Positions 17,379-18,721 of a DNA stretch of 18,721 nucleotides are shown here, in pieces. How positions within the stretch are numbered: position 1 is the first letter of the stretch; every line of letters starts with the position of its first letter. Position numbers and translations under genes: made by a program. This stretch comes from JAVMKJ01 sp031732875. GTDB lineage: Bacteria; Pseudomonadota; Gammaproteobacteria; Competibacterales; Competibacteraceae. The notes beneath the pieces were generated by a model. That model was not told where the DNA came from. It worked only from the letters and a program-made list of their open reading frames with translations, and made no database searches. The DNA lies in contig JAVMKL010000231.1 of NCBI GenBank assembly GCA_031732875.1, positions 1-18,721 on the forward strand, given 5' to 3'.

Positions 17379-17849
17379 TCAGCGGCGGCGACCCAGGGAA
17401 CTCCAGAGCTTCTGTCCCCAGGAACGCTTGGACAGCTCCGGCCGGACGCCCTGTTCCAGAAAGTGCCTGGTATACCGCTTGTCGGCTTCCATGATGTGCT
17501 TGGTCAGCCAGAGCTTGAGGAAATGGGCCAGTTCGAAGCTGATCGAGCCTTTCCCGGAATCCAGCTTGGCGTTCAGTTCGGTCAATTGTCCGATCAACTT
17601 GTCGTGCTCTTCCTTGTGTCGCTCGTAGTCGGGATAGTGCAAGATCCGCATCAGACTTTCCTCGACGGCGAAATGCACCCGGGTGTACTCGTCCAGCCGC
17701 AGAACGATGTCCCTGGTGACCTCCGCTCCATGCCGCTGTTGAATCGCTTCGTGAATCTGGTTCAACAGTTCCACCAGCACCTTGTGCTGGGCATCGATTT
17801 CCTCGATGCCGACGCTCAGTTCATTGGACCATTCGACGAACTTGTTCAT
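17379..17849 (-). CDS. Bacteriohemerythrin
   Basis: The start at 17849 (MNKFVEWSNELSVGIEEIDA) gives 156 residues; a longer in-frame start 66 bases upstream adds non-family residues. All di-iron ligands are present: His22 (DAQH), His59 and Glu63 (HFAVEE), His78 and His82 (HKEEH), His118 and Asp123 (HIMEAD). The order is that of the four-helix hemerythrin fold, which binds O2 reversibly. In bacteria such single-domain cytosolic proteins store or deliver oxygen to oxidases or monooxygenases, or sense it. The C-terminus (SKRSWGQKLWSSLGRRR) is a basic extension of about 30 residues beyond the fold, its role unknown. It is convergent with pccA and separated from it by the shared terminator. No FNR-like box was seen upstream. 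Confidence 0.93.
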   Translation of the reverse strand: MNKFVEWSNELSVGIEEIDAQHKVLVELLNQIHEAIQQRHGAEVTRDIVLRLDEYTRVHFAVEESLMRILHYPDYERHKEEHDKLIGQLTELNAKLDSGKGSISFELAHFLKLWLTKHIMEADKRYTRHFLEQGVRPELSKRSWGQKLWSSLGRRR

Positions 17850-18000
17850 GGCGAATACACCCTCGCGAATTTTGCTCAGCGGACGGGAAGCCGATTTATC
17901 CTCCGGCGTTACCAATACTGGATATTATACGCCCTTGGTCCGAGGATTTTCGGCCGTGCAGGGCGCCGACACGGGTAAGCCCGGCCGACCCCACGACGCG

Positions 18001-18042
18001 AAAGGCTTGCACCAATATCGGTCATTATCGATGCAAGCCTTT
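18001..18042. repeat. Perfect 11-bp inverted repeat next to tRNA-Thr(UGU)
   Basis: AAAGGCTTGCA at 18001-18011 and TGCAAGCCTTT at 18032-18042 are exact inverted copies around a 20-base loop. They lie eight bases beyond the 3' end of the minus-strand tRNA, so a transcript would fold there. There is no clean T-run, so it may be a processing or weak termination signal. Confidence 0.6.
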
Positions 18043-18049
18043 GAATGAT

Positions 18050-18125
18050 TGGAGCTGGCGAAGGGAATCGAACCCCCGACCCGCTGCTTACAAGGCAGCT
18101 GCTCTACCGACTGAGCTACGCCAGC
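18050..18125 (-). tRNA. tRNA-Thr(UGU)
   Basis: The minus strand gives a 76-base cloverleaf starting GCTGGCG and ending CGCCAGC-TCCA with an encoded CCA. The T-arm is GGGGG-TTCGATT-CCCTT. The anticodon loop CTTGTAA sits between GCTGC and GCAGC arms, so the anticodon is TGT (Thr, codon ACA). It is transcribed away from the other three tRNA genes. Confidence 0.93.
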
Positions 18126-18143
18126 GAGTGGAAGACAGGGTTC

Positions 18144-18149
18144 ATTATA
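18144..18149 (-). promoter_or_regulatory. Candidate -10 box for tRNA-Thr(UGU)
   Basis: The minus strand reads TATAAT, a perfect -10 box, 18 bases before the tRNA 5' end. The -35 (TTTCAA, 17 bases upstream) is weak. Confidence 0.5.
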
Positions 18150-18188
18150 AGGACTTTACGACCCTTTTGAAAAATTCATTCCCAAAGA

Positions 18189-18217
18189 TTGACAAGGCAT
18201 TTTATCACCGCCAAAAT
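18189..18217 (+). promoter_or_regulatory. Promoter of the tyr-gly-thr tRNA/tuf operon
   Basis: A perfect -35 TTGACA (18189-18194), a 17-base spacer and CAAAAT (18212-18217) precede a G+C-rich discriminator GGGCGAC. A/T-rich sequence upstream (about 18165-18180) could be an UP element. Such discriminators are typical of stable-RNA promoters under stringent (ppGpp) control. The start is expected near 18224. Confidence 0.7.
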
Positions 18218-18232
18218 GGGCGACTCAATTTC

Positions 18233-18317
<85 letters not shown>

Positions 18318-18404
18318 CACCTTGAGATCGAAAGCGACGGGGTTGGAGCGCGGCGGCCGCAAGTGTACGTACGACTTGGGATGATGAGATCCTGGCGTGG
18401 CAAG

Positions 18405-18478
<74 letters not shown>

Positions 18479-18508
18479 TAAGCTTTGAAAACGAAGAGAA
18501 TTTTTCGG

Positions 18509-18584
<76 letters not shown>

Positions 18585-18665
18585 CTCAATGGATTTTGAC
18601 GTGCCCGATTGTTGAGGCAGTGTGGACCGAATCTCTGGCCCAGAGCATTGCAGGGGAGTTCGTGG

Positions 18666-18721
18666 ATGTCCAAAGAAAAGTTTGAGCGCAGCAAGCCGCA
18701 CGTGAACGTGGGGACGATTGG
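18666..18721 (+). CDS. tuf: Elongation factor Tu, N-terminal start only
   Basis: The ATG at 18666 has AGGGGAG at 18652-18658 seven bases upstream and opens MSKEKFERSKPHVNVGTIG, the standard EF-Tu N-terminus leading to the P-loop, which lies beyond the window. EF-Tu delivers aminoacyl-tRNA to the ribosome. The gene follows tRNA-Thr(GGU) by 81 bases and no terminator is visible between them. This agrees with the tRNA-tufB operon of gammaproteobacteria. Only 18 codons and part of another are present. Confidence 0.97.
   Translation, partial: MSKEKFERSKPHVNVGTI

Noticed and set aside
18085..18100. tRNA-Val(UAC) on the plus strand from the CTTACAA string
   Set aside because: The T-arm and CCA end are only right on the minus strand, where the loop reads CTTGTAA (Thr).

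Overview
The window is a high-G+C bacterial chromosome segment, most likely gammaproteobacterial. The right end holds the tRNA-Tyr/tRNA-Gly/tRNA-Thr/tuf cluster typical of Gammaproteobacteria. An IPTL-CTERM surface protein, a bacteriohemerythrin and a propionyl-CoA carboxylase pair fit an environmental or wastewater organism. A Competibacter-like host is only a guess.

Layout, left to right: the end of a Sel1-repeat protein; a secreted parallel beta-helix protein with an IPTL-CTERM sorting tail; an old-yellow-enzyme alkene reductase (-), divergent from a SulP transporter carrying STAS and cyclic-nucleotide-binding domains (+). Next comes a visibly A+T-rich island (about 5.2-8.1 kb, -). Its three overlapping reading frames, read as one product of about 934 residues, look like a degenerate PfkB/RfaE-type ribokinase-fold domain with a low-complexity insert, joined to an AAA+ ATPase. 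A small calcium-binding-domain gene (-), a REP-like repeat and an RNase II-type exoribonuclease (-) follow.

From 10.96 to 13.45 kb (+) lies a decayed MoxR-type ATPase / DUF2201 metallopeptidase / VWA locus. It has a nonsense codon just before the Walker A motif, two inferred frame changes, a third caused by a 4-bp tandem duplication, and a read-through into the start of a PF09820-type ATPase fragment. Intact pccB and pccA form an operon that ends at a UUCG-loop terminator. A bacteriohemerythrin (-) lies beyond it. Last come a tRNA-Thr(UGU) on the minus strand, divergent from tRNA-Tyr(GUA), tRNA-Gly(UCC), tRNA-Thr(GGU) and the start of tuf.

PccA and PccB form the biotin-dependent carboxylase making methylmalonyl-CoA from propionyl-CoA, and the tRNA/tuf operon supplies translation. 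The best candidates for something undescribed are the PfkB-like/AAA+ composite and, as a decayed relic, the MoxR/metallopeptidase/VWA locus. Both have broken frames while the genes around them are intact, so real decay, phase variation or sequence error must be separated before either is called functional.
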